Shown here: positions 26,994-35,551 of the stretch, in pieces | Layout of the letters: every line of letters starts with the position of its first letter | How positions within the stretch are numbered: the stretch's first letter is position 1 | NCBI RefSeq assembly: GCF_007483685.1 | Contig: NZ_VMKN01000001.1 | Span: 1,063,825 to 1,127,824 of the forward strand | Direction of reading: 5' to 3' | From: Litoribacter populi | GTDB taxonomy: Bacteria; Bacteroidota; Bacteroidia; Cytophagales; Cyclobacteriaceae | DNA: 64,000 nucleotides | Position numbers and translations under genes: made by a program | Notes under the pieces: model-generated | Database searches by the model: none | Told to the model about the DNA's origin: nothing | What the model saw: only the letters and a program-made list of their open reading frames with translations

Positions 26994-27724
26994 ACCCTTC
27001 CGACCCTAGCTAGAATAGGAAAAGAAACCTTAACCTCTTTTCTTTCCCCAAATGCTTTTTCCAGCTCCCTTGTGACCTGTGGCATTGGGTCTTTTCCTGT
27101 TTGGTTTTTGTAATTTTTAACGGCTGACCAAGTTTGAAGGTATCCGGTTAATTGATCCAGGTTCCATGAATATGCAATGGTGTGGTTAGAAAAGTTAACC
27201 TCCCTGAAAGGGAACGGTATGGTTTGGTAATTTTCATCGATCCATTTCCGCTCAAGATCCCAATAATTCCCCAAAATGTCAGTATAGAACTTGCCAATTA
27301 TCAGATCAAAATTTTGCTCGCTTTGAATCAATCCATATCCCAGGATCGCCAGAAGCCCTTTTGGCTTCAAAAGCCTTTTTACCTCAGCATAAAAATTATT
27401 GAAATCAAACCAGTGGACAGCCTGCCCAACTGTGATCAAATCAAATGACTGGTCTGAAAAGCTGCTTTCCTCCGCGGGCTGAATGGAATATTCAAGATTT
27501 GATGCCTGATACGCATACTTAATTTGCTGCCCGCTAATATCTGTTGCTTTGACCTGCTTGAATTTCCCCGTCAAATGCCGTACGACCTGCCCGTTGCCTG
27601 TGGCTACATCCAGTGCGGTGCCGAAGGACGCACAAAGCTTAAATAGCTCCTTGAACACACTTTCGGGATAATCCGGTCGAAAATTAGCGTAACCTGCGGA
27701 ATCATGTGAAAATCTGTCTTTCAT
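26990..27724 (-). CDS. Class I SAM-dependent methyltransferase
   Basis: Cytoplasmic methyltransferase of 244 residues. It starts MKDRFSHDSAGYANFRPDYP, typical of a trans-aconitate/UbiE-like group, followed by the SAM loop ALDVATGNGQVVRHL, motif DLITVGQAVHWFD and KRLLKPKGLLAILGY. Substrate unknown. It converges on the M23 gene with a four-base overlap and lies downstream of the murA terminator. Confidence 0.88.
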   Translation of the reverse strand: MKDRFSHDSAGYANFRPDYPESVFKELFKLCASFGTALDVATGNGQVVRHLTGKFKQVKATDISGQQIKYAYQASNLEYSIQPAEESSFSDQSFDLITVGQAVHWFDFNNFYAEVKRLLKPKGLLAILGYGLIQSEQNFDLIIGKFYTDILGNYWDLERKWIDENYQTIPFPFREVNFSNHTIAYSWNLDQLTGYLQTWSAVKNYKNQTGKDPMPQVTRELEKAFGERKEVKVSFPILARVGRV

Positions 27725-27731
27725 AAGGCGT

Positions 27732-27765
27732 AAAAAAAAAACACCTTCCGATAAAGAAGGTGTTT
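27732..27765 (-). terminator. Intrinsic terminator of murA
   Basis: Read on the - strand, AAACACCTTC and GAAGGTGTTT form a ten-pair stem (27739-27748 with 27756-27765) with a seven-base loop, followed by a long T-run. It begins nine bases after the murA stop. Confidence 0.9.
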
Positions 27766-27773
27766 GATATATT

Positions 27774-29081
27774 TTAGTCGATTCTTACAATGTCAGCTCC
27801 CAAGGCATTTAGACGTTGGTCAATGTATTGGTAGCCTCTGTCAATCTGCTCAATGTTGTCGATGACGGAAGTGCCTTCTGCAGAAAGGGCAGCAATCAGC
27901 AAAGAAACCCCCGCTCGAATGTCCGGGGAGGTCATTCTTATTCCTCTGAGTGGATATTTTCTGTCCAATCCAATCACTGTAGCCCTGTGTGGATCACAAA
28001 GGATGATTTGGGCACCCATGTCGATAAGTTTATCTACAAAGAACAAACGGCTTTCAAACATCTTCTGGTGAACCAAGACGGTGCCTTTAGCCTGCGTGGC
28101 AGTTACCAACACAATGCTCAACAAATCGGGAGTAAAGCCTGGCCATATGGCATCGGCGATGTTTAATATTGAGCCATCTATAAAGGTCTCAATTTCGTAA
28201 TGCTTTTGGCTTGGGATGTAGATGTCATCACCTTTAATCTCCAGCTTAATGCCCATACGACGGAAAGTCTCAGGGATGACTCCCAACTTTTCTACTTGGA
28301 CATTTTTAATAGTGATCTCAGATTGGGTCATGGCAGCAAGGCCAATGAATGAACCGATCTCGATCATATCAGGAAGTAAGGTATGCTCTGTACCGTTCAG
28401 TTTTTTTACTCCTTCGATGTGCAACAAGTTTGAACCAACGCCGGTGATTTTGGCGCCCATTCTGTTTAGCATATCGCAAAGTTGCTGAAGATAAGGCTCG
28501 CAAGCGGCATTGTAGATGGTTGTCTTGCCTTCGGCCATCACCGCAGCCATCAAAATATTGGCTGTGCCAGTAACAGAAGCCTCATCGAGAAGCATATAGG
28601 AGCCCTTCAGGTTGGTGCCATCTATTTTGTATATCTCCTCTTTGCTATCATATTCAAACTTGGCCCCAAGTTTTTGGAATCCCACAAAATGGGTATCGAG
28701 TCTCCTGCGGCCAATTTTGTCCCCTCCTGGTTTGGAAAGTCTGCCTGTGCCGAATCTGGCCAAAAGTGGTCCTAGAATCATTACTGAGCCTCTCAAAGCC
28801 GAAGCTTTTTTAAGGAAATCCTGTGTTTCTAGATAATTGATGTCCACTTCATCTGATTGGAAAGTATAACTCTCCGGTCCGATTTTTTCAACTTTCACTC
28901 CCATATCGCCCAACAGTTCGATCAACTTGTTGACGTCTACGATATTGGGGATCTTGTTGATGGTGACCTTCTCTTCCGTTAGTAATACGGCACAAAGAAT
29001 TTGCAACGCCTCGTTCTTGGCGCCTTGAGGGGTGATTTCACCTTTCAGTTTCGATCCCCCTTTTACTCTAAATGAAGACAT
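27774..29081 (-). CDS. murA: UDP-GlcNAc enolpyruvyl transferase MurA (Cys-to-Asp active-site variant)
   Basis: First committed enzyme of peptidoglycan synthesis: adds enolpyruvate from PEP to UDP-GlcNAc in the cytoplasm. Length is 435 residues. Lys22 lies in GAKNEALQ, and the C-terminal RAGVSLLIAALSA segment is present. In the active-site loop, where E. coli has PGGC with Cys115, this protein has KPGGDKIGRRR with Asp121. An Asp here is found in mycobacterial and chlamydial MurA and prevents covalent attack by fosfomycin while retaining catalysis. The ATG overlaps the stop of the upstream DUF4290 gene by one base. Confidence 0.96.
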   Translation of the reverse strand: MSSFRVKGGSKLKGEITPQGAKNEALQILCAVLLTEEKVTINKIPNIVDVNKLIELLGDMGVKVEKIGPESYTFQSDEVDINYLETQDFLKKASALRGSVMILGPLLARFGTGRLSKPGGDKIGRRRLDTHFVGFQKLGAKFEYDSKEEIYKIDGTNLKGSYMLLDEASVTGTANILMAAVMAEGKTTIYNAACEPYLQQLCDMLNRMGAKITGVGSNLLHIEGVKKLNGTEHTLLPDMIEIGSFIGLAAMTQSEITIKNVQVEKLGVIPETFRRMGIKLEIKGDDIYIPSQKHYEIETFIDGSILNIADAIWPGFTPDLLSIVLVTATQAKGTVLVHQKMFESRLFFVDKLIDMGAQIILCDPHRATVIGLDRKYPLRGIRMTSPDIRAGVSLLIAALSAEGTSVIDNIEQIDRGYQYIDQRLNALGADIVRID

Positions 29082-29776
29082 TAATTTCTGCGTTTTTTGT
29101 AGTTTCCTCCGTTGTTTCTTCTCTTATGACCATTACCGCCACTGTTTTGGGAGTAATTTCTTCGGCCACTGTTTTGGTTTTGGGAGTCATTGTTAGATTG
29201 AGAGCCTGGCTTGAAGTCACGTCTCATGTTGGTTTCAAAAAGCCCGTTTTCTCTAACCTTTTCCAGGTCGATATGCAATCTGCCCTTGGAAAGAGTTTTG
29301 ATGTCATCGAGGATGATGCCGTCGTCAAAGTTTTCCTTGTTCCAAGTGGAATGGAAACTTCTCATCAGTTGCCCGATAAAAATTATGGCTACCTCCTGCT
29401 CATCATCATCTTCGATCTCAATAGCTCTTTCGATCAGTTTTTCAATGTTTCTGCCGTAGTGCTTGTATTTAACCTCACCATCAGGATAGCCGATCATCTG
29501 GGGTCTTTTACCCAAAAGTTCCTTTTCCGGCATCGGAAAGGGGGCATCCACGTCCAGCTCAAAGTTGGCCATGATAAAAAGATCATCCCAAAGTTTTTGA
29601 TCACTTTCAGACTTCAACTGGGGATTGAGCTGTTTCATCAGGTCCACCAGAGTGTAAGCATACTCTGTTCGTTTCTGCTTATCGGGCACGGTCTGGACAT
29701 AGTCCACCAGCTTTTGGATGTTTTTGCCGTATTCTTTCAAAATAACTGAGTGTTTATTCTTTTCATTTACTTCCAT
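29081..29776 (-). CDS. DUF4290 family protein
   Basis: Soluble protein of 231 residues, not secreted. Residues ~1-175 match the DUF4290 pattern (LKEYGKNIQKLVDYV, KHYGRNIEKLIERA), an uncharacterised family restricted mainly to Bacteroidota. The last ~45 residues are Asn/Arg/Gly-rich and strongly basic (for example SGGNGHKRRNNGG), which suggests nucleic-acid or phospholipid contact but proves nothing. It overlaps murA by one base, an arrangement that points to joint expression with cell-wall synthesis. Confidence 0.85.
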   Translation of the reverse strand: MEVNEKNKHSVILKEYGKNIQKLVDYVQTVPDKQKRTEYAYTLVDLMKQLNPQLKSESDQKLWDDLFIMANFELDVDAPFPMPEKELLGKRPQMIGYPDGEVKYKHYGRNIEKLIERAIEIEDDDEQEVAIIFIGQLMRSFHSTWNKENFDDGIILDDIKTLSKGRLHIDLEKVRENGLFETNMRRDFKPGSQSNNDSQNQNSGRRNYSQNSGGNGHKRRNNGGNYKKRRN

Positions 29777-29881
29777 ACCTCTGCCTGCTTAGTTTGAAAT
29801 GACACTATAATTTACAAAAAATATGTCACTTAACAGGAGAACTGATTAATGCATTAAGAGCAAGAGGTCAATTTATTTATA

Positions 29882-29959
29882 TGGAAATAGCGAAATATGG
29901 ACATAGTGAAATATTAAAGTATATCTCTATTTCACTATTTCTAATATTTCCCTATTTCA
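29882..29959. repeat. Long imperfect inverted repeat after uvrD
   Basis: Two arms of about 32 bases (29882-29913 and 29928-29959) can pair around a 14-base loop, with one bulge and a short mismatched patch. Both are built from repeated GAAATA/TATTTC blocks; TATTTCACTAT in the right arm is the exact complement of ATAGTGAAATA in the left. It starts 11 bases beyond the uvrD stop in its reading direction. It may terminate or protect the uvrD mRNA, or be a relic of a small repeat element. Confidence 0.65.
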
Positions 29960-29970
29960 TTATATCTATT

Positions 29971-32223
29971 TTATTCTAATATTCGGAGCTTTGCAAAGCT
30001 AAGTAATAAAGTCTTTTCTCCAAAATTATCAAATTTTATCGAAGCTTTTCTGTTCGCTCCTTCGGTTTCTATTTTCACTACATCCCCAAATCCAAATTTT
30101 GGATGCTCCACCTTTTGGCCTTCTTGCAGGTTGTGGGTGTTGGAGGGTTTGAAGTCGGGACTAGGTGTATGAACCTTAGCCGTGGTCCCGGTACGCATGG
30201 CCGGTTTTTTCAAACCGATGAACCCTGTTTTGCCCTCACTTCCATAATCTCTGAAGCTGCTGGCAATTGCCGAACTCATCCTTTTGTTGACCTTCACGTA
30301 GGTTGGATCCACTTCTTCTAGAAACCTGCTTTGCTCGCAATTTAATAACCTACCAAATCTGTACCGAGATAGCGCATAGGACAAATAAAGTTTTTCCATG
30401 GCCCTAGTGGTGGCTACATAAAAGAGCCTTCTTTCCTCTTCCAAGTCCTCACGGCTCTGCATCATCATCTGGGAAGGAAATAAGTCTTCCTCTAATCCGA
30501 CTACAAACACCTGTCTGAATTCCAGGCCTTTGGAAGAGTGGATGGTCATCATGGTTACCGCATCACTCTGGTCCTTGTCACGATCATTGTCGGTCAGCAA
30601 GGCAATTTCCTGGAGAAATGCGCCCAAACTTTTATCCTCATTTTCGGGATTGTCCACATACTCCTTGATGGCGTTCAGCAATTCCTGAACGTTTTCATAC
30701 CTGTTCAGTCCCTCGATAGTTTTGTCCTCATACAGCTCTCTCAGAAGCCCAGATTGCTTGGCGATGGTAGTGGCAGCCTCAAAGGCATCCTTTCTTTCCA
30801 TCTCAAATTGGAAGCTTTTGATCATGGTGGCAAAATCATCCACCGCATTTGCTGCCCTGCCTCCCAGGAAACTGGAACCGTTGGTCACAACCTCCCAAAG
30901 CGGGATGTCATGCTCATAGGCAGCTACCATCATCTTTTCCACCGATGTGTCACCTATGCCCCTTTTGGGATAGTTGATGGTTCTTTTGAAGGCCTCCTCA
31001 TCGGACGGGTTGACCGTAAACCTCATGTAAGCCATCAGGTCCTTGATTTCCTTCCTTTGATAAAACGACAAACCTCCTACAATCTTGTAAGGGATGTTCA
31101 TCTTTCTCAAAGCTTCCTCCATGGCCCTAGATTGGGAGTTGGTGCGATAGAGGATGGCAAAATCGCTGTTGTTGAGCTTTTTGTTGTTCTTTTCTTCAAA
31201 GATAGTGGAAGCTACCAGTCGACCTTCTTCATTATCAGAAGCTGCTTTGATTAATTCTATCAGGTCCCCGTTGTCATTTTGGGTCCAGACATTCTTTTTC
31301 AGCTGAGCTTTGTTTTTGGATATAATGGAATTTGCTGCCTCAACGATGGTTTTGGTGGAGCGGTAGTTTTGCTCCAGTTTGACCACAAACAGGTCGGGAT
31401 AATCTTTTTCGAAATTGAGTATGTTTTGGATATCCGCTCCGCGAAAAGCATATATACTCTGTGCATCGTCGCCCACCACACATATATTTTGGTGGACAGC
31501 AGCCAGTTTCTTGGTAATCAAATATTGCGAAAGGTTCGTATCCTGAAACTCATCCACCATCACATATTTAAACCTTTGCTGGTATTTGTTCAGTACATCC
31601 GCATGGTCACGGAACAATACATTGGTATTGAAAAGCAAGTCGTCAAAATCCATGGCTCCGGATTTAAAAAGCCTTTCTTGGTAGGTTCTATAAATCTCGC
31701 CAATCTTAGGCTTCATAGCCGTTTCATCATCAGCCTTGATATAAGGGTCATTGAGATAGGCTTGCCAGGAAATTAATCTGTTTTTGGCGCCGGAGATTCT
31801 GGCTAGGACAGTGTTGGCTTTATAAACCTTGTCATCCAGCCTTTTTTCTTTGACTATACTCCGGATAAGTGATTTGCTATCGTCAGTATCGTAAATGGTG
31901 AAGTTGGAAGGATAACCCAACCGGTCTGCTTCTACCCGTAGAATCTTAGCAAAGGTAGAGTGAAAAGTACCCATCCAAGTATTCCTAGCTTCCAAACCGA
32001 CCACCCTTTCGATCCTATGCTTCATCTCGGCGGCTGCCTTGTTGGTAAAAGTCAGAGAAAGGATGTTGAACGGATCGATACCTTTTGCATAAATCAAATG
32101 GGCAATCCTATAGGTCAAGACCCTGGTCTTGCCCGATCCAGCGCCTGCGATGATCATCACAGGGCCTTCGGTTTGTTCTACAGCTTGTCTTTGGGGAGGG
32201 TTGAGGCTTTTTAAATAGTCCAT
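29971..32223 (-). CDS. UvrD/PcrA-type superfamily 1 DNA helicase
   Basis: ATP-dependent 3'-5' DNA helicase of 750 residues. Motif I is GAGSGKT at 27-33, motif II VDEFQDTN, motif III GDDAQSIYAFRGA, motif IV YRTNSQSRAMEEAL, motif V TIHSSKGLEFRQVFVVG and motif VI RRLFYVATTRA. The C-terminal ~90 residues contain a Tudor-like segment (EGQKVEHPKFGFGDVVKIE), as in PcrA/UvrD, which in PcrA contacts RNA polymerase. Likely roles are nucleotide excision and mismatch repair and removal of blocked complexes. Confidence 0.95.
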   Translation of the reverse strand: MDYLKSLNPPQRQAVEQTEGPVMIIAGAGSGKTRVLTYRIAHLIYAKGIDPFNILSLTFTNKAAAEMKHRIERVVGLEARNTWMGTFHSTFAKILRVEADRLGYPSNFTIYDTDDSKSLIRSIVKEKRLDDKVYKANTVLARISGAKNRLISWQAYLNDPYIKADDETAMKPKIGEIYRTYQERLFKSGAMDFDDLLFNTNVLFRDHADVLNKYQQRFKYVMVDEFQDTNLSQYLITKKLAAVHQNICVVGDDAQSIYAFRGADIQNILNFEKDYPDLFVVKLEQNYRSTKTIVEAANSIISKNKAQLKKNVWTQNDNGDLIELIKAASDNEEGRLVASTIFEEKNNKKLNNSDFAILYRTNSQSRAMEEALRKMNIPYKIVGGLSFYQRKEIKDLMAYMRFTVNPSDEEAFKRTINYPKRGIGDTSVEKMMVAAYEHDIPLWEVVTNGSSFLGGRAANAVDDFATMIKSFQFEMERKDAFEAATTIAKQSGLLRELYEDKTIEGLNRYENVQELLNAIKEYVDNPENEDKSLGAFLQEIALLTDNDRDKDQSDAVTMMTIHSSKGLEFRQVFVVGLEEDLFPSQMMMQSREDLEEERRLFYVATTRAMEKLYLSYALSRYRFGRLLNCEQSRFLEEVDPTYVKVNKRMSSAIASSFRDYGSEGKTGFIGLKKPAMRTGTTAKVHTPSPDFKPSNTHNLQEGQKVEHPKFGFGDVVKIETEGANRKASIKFDNFGEKTLLLSFAKLRILE

Positions 32224-32283
32224 ATTGCTTAATAATCACCTAACCGGTGCAATGGTTCAGTCAGTTCTTACTGGGAATGCCTA

Positions 32284-32291
32284 CAAAGGTA
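32284..32291 (-). promoter_or_regulatory. Possible -7 box (TACCTTTG) of uvrD
   Basis: On the - strand this reads TACCTTTG, a full match to TAnnTTTG, about 60 bases before the uvrD start. No TTG is found 17-23 bases upstream, so only half of the expected promoter is present. Confidence 0.3.
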
Positions 32292-32438
32292 AGCAATTGA
32301 ATAAGATATGCATATAGCTACGCAAAAGCAAGAGCTTAGGCCCTGGGAATTAATGATATGAAAATAATTAGGGATTTTGAATTACGAGTGTAAAATGGAA
32401 ATTCGGCCTCAATTTTTTTAATTATTAATTTTCACTTC

Positions 32439-33281
32439 CTAATCCCTCTTCTCCCTCCACCTATTATGGCTCCAAAGATATAGCGCCGGTTCCTTTCGGA
32501 TGTTTTCTTCTGTAAGCTCTACAAATCTGTCAGTGATACTGTGGTCAGCGGCATCATGAGGTGCATCGGAAATCAGTTGGTAAGTGAATGTATAATGTCC
32601 ACGCTTTGGCTTGGTTGTAAAGCCGAATATTACCGAGCTGTCAAACCTCTTTGCGATCTTTTCGGCGCCTTCGAAAAATGCCGTTTCTTGATTCATAAAG
32701 CTTCTCCAATAGCGGATGTCTGAATGGGTGGGGCGCTGGTCTGCAGCTAGGACGATCAGCCTAGGCTCGTTTCTTTTCTTGATGAAATTTCGCTGAAAAC
32801 TTGTGCGCTCCACCAGATAGCAGCCGAACCTGTTTCGGATCTGGTACATCAGGTTTTCAAAAAATTCCTCGTTTACTTTTTGGTAAACGGTCTCCACGGG
32901 AATATCCCATGAAGCGGTTGCTGAAAGCAAATGGGCTTCCCAATTGAAAAAGTGTGGACAAACCCCGATGACCAACTTGCCAGCTTTTACTCTTTCATGG
33001 ATGATTTTATAATTTACCAACTTCACCCTTTCTTGTAGTTCCACCTTGGAAATGGTAAGGAACTTGACCGTTTCGACGATAGAATCAGTGAAATTCCTGT
33101 AGAAGTCCTTTTTGATACGTTGGATTTCCTTCTCCGACTTCTCGGGAAAGGCGTTGCGTAAATTGTCTAGAATCACTTTTTTTCTGTACTGGAGTACATG
33201 GCAGGCAAGAAAATAAAGGAAGTCGGAAAAGATATATAAAACCGACAATGGCAGTCGGGAAATAAGCTTTATGATAAACAT
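32439..33281 (-). CDS. LpxL/HtrB-family lipid A acyltransferase-like protein
   Basis: Inner-membrane-associated acyltransferase of 280 residues. A hydrophobic segment at about 10-28 anchors it; YRKKVILDNLRNAFPEKSEKEI is the family start, and VCPHFFNWEA contains the catalytic H-x4-(D/E) motif in the form HFFNWE. Family members transfer secondary acyl chains onto lipid A; some Bacteroidota relatives act on ornithine or sulfonolipids, so the acceptor is uncertain. It diverges from the sigma-factor gene. Confidence 0.87.
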   Translation of the reverse strand: MFIIKLISRLPLSVLYIFSDFLYFLACHVLQYRKKVILDNLRNAFPEKSEKEIQRIKKDFYRNFTDSIVETVKFLTISKVELQERVKLVNYKIIHERVKAGKLVIGVCPHFFNWEAHLLSATASWDIPVETVYQKVNEEFFENLMYQIRNRFGCYLVERTSFQRNFIKKRNEPRLIVLAADQRPTHSDIRYWRSFMNQETAFFEGAEKIAKRFDSSVIFGFTTKPKRGHYTFTYQLISDAPHDAADHSITDRFVELTEENIRKEPALYLWSHNRWREKRD

Positions 33282-33415
33282 TAAGATTGATTTTGCGTAT
33301 TAATTGTCCAATACATGGAAGGGGCGCGGAAAATAATTTTCAAATTAAAGGAAATTGAGTGACTTTCTGGCCGAAAATTAGTTATAAATTAAGTCAATTA
33401 GTATTTTTGGAACTT

Positions 33416-34009
33416 ATGTCTGAAGTACAGAGAAAAAAATATTCTGAAAAAGAAAAAACCAACATCTTCGACAACGAATTTATGCCCCACATAGATTCGA
33501 TGTATAACTTTGGCTATAGGCTAACTTTTGATGAAGATGATGCCAAGGATTTAGTACAGGACACCTATCTGAAAGCCTACCGCTTCATTAATTCCTTTGA
33601 GCAGGGCACCAATGCCAAAGCCTGGTTGTTTAGAATACTGAAGAACAGTTTCATCAATGAGTACCGCAAGAAAAGCAAGCAACCGGCCAAGGTAGATTAT
33701 CAGGAAGTTGAAACTTATTACAACTCCGAAAGTGTTGACCATAGTATCACCTCAGATTTGAGAGTTGACGCTGTAAAGGACATGATTGGGGACGAGATTT
33801 CCAACGCCCTGAACAGTCTAGCGGTCGACTTCCGCACGGTCATAATTTTATGTGACTTGGAAGGCTTTACTTATGAGGAGATGGCCAAGATTTTGGACAT
33901 CCCGATTGGTACGGTTCGATCAAGATTGCACCGAGCCAGGAACTTATTGAAAGACAAGCTGCGTTCCTACGCACAAGACATGGGATACGATACTGATAAT
34001 GAGGACTAA
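33416..34009 (+). CDS. ECF-type RNA polymerase sigma factor
   Basis: Sigma-70 family ECF factor; 197 residues from the ATG at 33416. An in-frame GTG at 33359 would add 19 residues without family similarity. Region 2 shows DEDDAKDLVQDTYLKAYRF and NAKAWLFRILKNSFINEYRKK, region 4 shows EGFTYEEMAKILDIPIGTVRSRLHRARNLLK. The gene 30 bases downstream encodes a small Cys-rich protein that is probably its anti-sigma factor. TATTTTTG (33402-33409) matches a -7 box but would give an almost leaderless mRNA. Confidence 0.92.
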   Translation: MSEVQRKKYSEKEKTNIFDNEFMPHIDSMYNFGYRLTFDEDDAKDLVQDTYLKAYRFINSFEQGTNAKAWLFRILKNSFINEYRKKSKQPAKVDYQEVETYYNSESVDHSITSDLRVDAVKDMIGDEISNALNSLAVDFRTVIILCDLEGFTYEEMAKILDIPIGTVRSRLHRARNLLKDKLRSYAQDMGYDTDNED

Positions 34010-34039
34010 TTTGACTTAGTTATTGAATAAAATAAAGCA

Positions 34040-34312
34040 ATGGAGAAAGATTTAACCCCTTCCGGAGAAAGAAAACTAGAATGTGATGATGTGAGTAAAT
34101 GCTTCCAGCTTTTGGAAAGCATCTTAGATGGAGAAGTAAATTCAGAATCAAAGGAAACTTTGGACGGCAAACTTGCCAAGTGCCAGCCTTGCTTTGAATA
34201 TTTCCATTTGGAACAAGCCATCAGAGAAGTACTCAAGACCAAATGCTCCAAACAGCCTGTTCCCAGTGAACTAGCTTCCAGCATACGTCAGAAAATCGAA
34301 GAGATTAAATAA
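34040..34312 (+). CDS. Small Cys-rich putative anti-sigma factor
   Basis: Soluble protein of 90 residues with CQPC at 48-51 and other Cys at 15, 21 and 69. Its pattern (ILDGEV, then LDGKLAKCQPC, then LEQAIREVLKTKC) resembles RsrA/ChrR-type zinc anti-sigma proteins, whose motif is H-x3-C-x2-C. Here Lys44 replaces the usual His, so zinc or redox chemistry would have to use other residues. The gene follows the ECF sigma factor by 30 bases, the usual order for such pairs. It probably binds and inhibits that sigma factor, perhaps in response to oxidative or metal stress; inference. Confidence 0.75.
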   Translation: MEKDLTPSGERKLECDDVSKCFQLLESILDGEVNSESKETLDGKLAKCQPCFEYFHLEQAIREVLKTKCSKQPVPSELASSIRQKIEEIK

Positions 34313-34323
34313 CGAGTTAATTC

Positions 34324-34896
34324 ATGTCATCAGGAAAAGCGATTATTTTTTCGGCTCCATCAGGTTCCGGGAAAACCACAATTGTAAAATACCTCATTTC
34401 TAAAAACCCAAAGTTGGGTTTTTCTATTTCAGCCTGTACCAGGGACAAACGCGGTCGCTCTGAACAAAACGGAAAAGACTATTATTTTTTGACCCCAGAG
34501 GATTTCAAGCAGAAAATTGACAACGACGAATTTATTGAGTGGGAGGAAGTGTACGAAGGCAACTTCTACGGCACCCTCAAGGAGGAAATCCAGCGAATCT
34601 GGGATGAAGGCCACCACGTGATTTTCGATGTAGATGTAAAAGGTGGACTTAACCTTAAAAAATACTTTGGCCACAAAGCCTTAGCAGTTTTTGTAAAGGT
34701 CCCCTCTTTGGACGAACTTACCGAAAGACTTAAAGACAGGGGGACCGAGTCTGAAGAAAGCCTATCAAGAAGGTTGTACAAAGCCAAGTTCGAAATGGGC
34801 TTCGAAAACAAATTCGACGTCACCTTGGTCAACGATGATATGGAAAAATCATTTGCCGAAGCAGAAAAGCTGGTAGGTGACTTTTTAGAGAAATAA
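34324..34896 (+). CDS. gmk: Guanylate kinase
   Basis: Cytoplasmic kinase converting GMP to GDP; 190 residues, normal length. The P-loop is [10 protein letters not shown] (about 9-18), the GMP-binding segment [23 protein letters not shown] has the family Ser/Arg/Tyr residues, and [14 protein letters not shown] is the conserved core. It starts 11 bases after the anti-sigma gene. Confidence 0.96.
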   Translation: MSSGKAIIFSAPSGSGKTTIVKYLISKNPKLGFSISACTRDKRGRSEQNGKDYYFLTPEDFKQKIDNDEFIEWEEVYEGNFYGTLKEEIQRIWDEGHHVIFDVDVKGGLNLKKYFGHKALAVFVKVPSLDELTERLKDRGTESEESLSRRLYKAKFEMGFENKFDVTLVNDDMEKSFAEAEKLVGDFLEK

Positions 34897-34903
34897 TTTG
34901 ACA

Positions 34904-34924
34904 GAAGACCGAAGACGGGAGACC
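34904..34924. repeat. Short 7-bp tandem repeat (three units)
   Basis: GAAGACC, GAAGACG and GGAGACC follow each other exactly between gmk and nadD. The phase GAC-N4 is the same as in the larger heptad array at 59029-59084. Confidence 0.55.
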
Positions 34925-34974
34925 GTTCTGTGAAACTCATTTTAAACTCTGTTTAACTCTGTGTCCCTTTTTCC

Positions 34975-35541
34975 ATGAAAATCGGTTTATTTTTCGGCTC
35001 TTTTAATCCCATTCACATAGGTCATCTCATCATTGCTAACGTAATGGTGGATCAGACGGATTTGGATGAGGTATGGTTTGTCGTTTCTCCCCAAAACCCC
35101 TTCAAAAACCCCCGTTCTTTACTGCACGAACAGGATAGACTCCGAATGGTGGAGCTCGCCATTGCCGACCATTTTTCCTTCAAGGCCACCGATGTGGAAT
35201 TCCACATGCCCAGACCAAGCTATACCATTGATACCCTCACTTACCTTTCCGATAAACATCCCGGCCATGAGTTTAAGCTGATCATTGGGGGGGACAATCT
35301 CAACCATTTCCACAAGTGGAAAAACAGTGAGCAAATACTAGAGCAGTATGGCTTGTATGTGTATCCCCGGCCGGGGAAAAATAAAGTGTTAGAGCATTCA
35401 AATGTACGCTATGTTGATGCCCCGATGATTGATGTTTCTGCCACCTTTATCAGAAAATCTATCAAGTCAGTCTTTTCTGTAAAGTATCTACTTCACCCCA
35501 AAGTGGAGGAGTATATTATGGATAAAAAGTTTTTTATTTAA
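34975..35541 (+). CDS. nadD: Nicotinate-nucleotide adenylyltransferase
   Basis: NAD biosynthesis enzyme joining ATP and nicotinate mononucleotide; 188 residues. The nucleotidyltransferase motif is GLFFGSFNPIHIGHL (GSFNP, HxGH), the middle shows LIIGGDNL, and the C-terminal ISATFIRK-type motif appears as DVSATFIRKSI. It converges on the haloperoxidase-family gene with ten bases between the stops. Confidence 0.94.
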   Translation: MKIGLFFGSFNPIHIGHLIIANVMVDQTDLDEVWFVVSPQNPFKNPRSLLHEQDRLRMVELAIADHFSFKATDVEFHMPRPSYTIDTLTYLSDKHPGHEFKLIIGGDNLNHFHKWKNSEQILEQYGLYVYPRPGKNKVLEHSNVRYVDAPMIDVSATFIRKSIKSVFSVKYLLHPKVEEYIMDKKFFI

Positions 35542-35551
35542 AAAAATTTCT

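Noticed and set aside
29072-29749. Long open frame (225 codons) on the + strand opposite the DUF4290 gene
   Set aside because: It is hydrophobic and low in family-like motifs, lies wholly antisense to a clear gene and ends with it; a codon-usage shadow.
30538-31254. 238-codon open frame antisense to the helicase gene
   Set aside because: No recognisable domain, and the opposite strand carries all UvrD/PcrA helicase motifs.
33359-33415. N-terminal extension of the ECF sigma factor from a GTG
   Set aside because: The added residues do not resemble sigma region 2, and the region holds a -7-like box; the ATG at 33416 is preferred.
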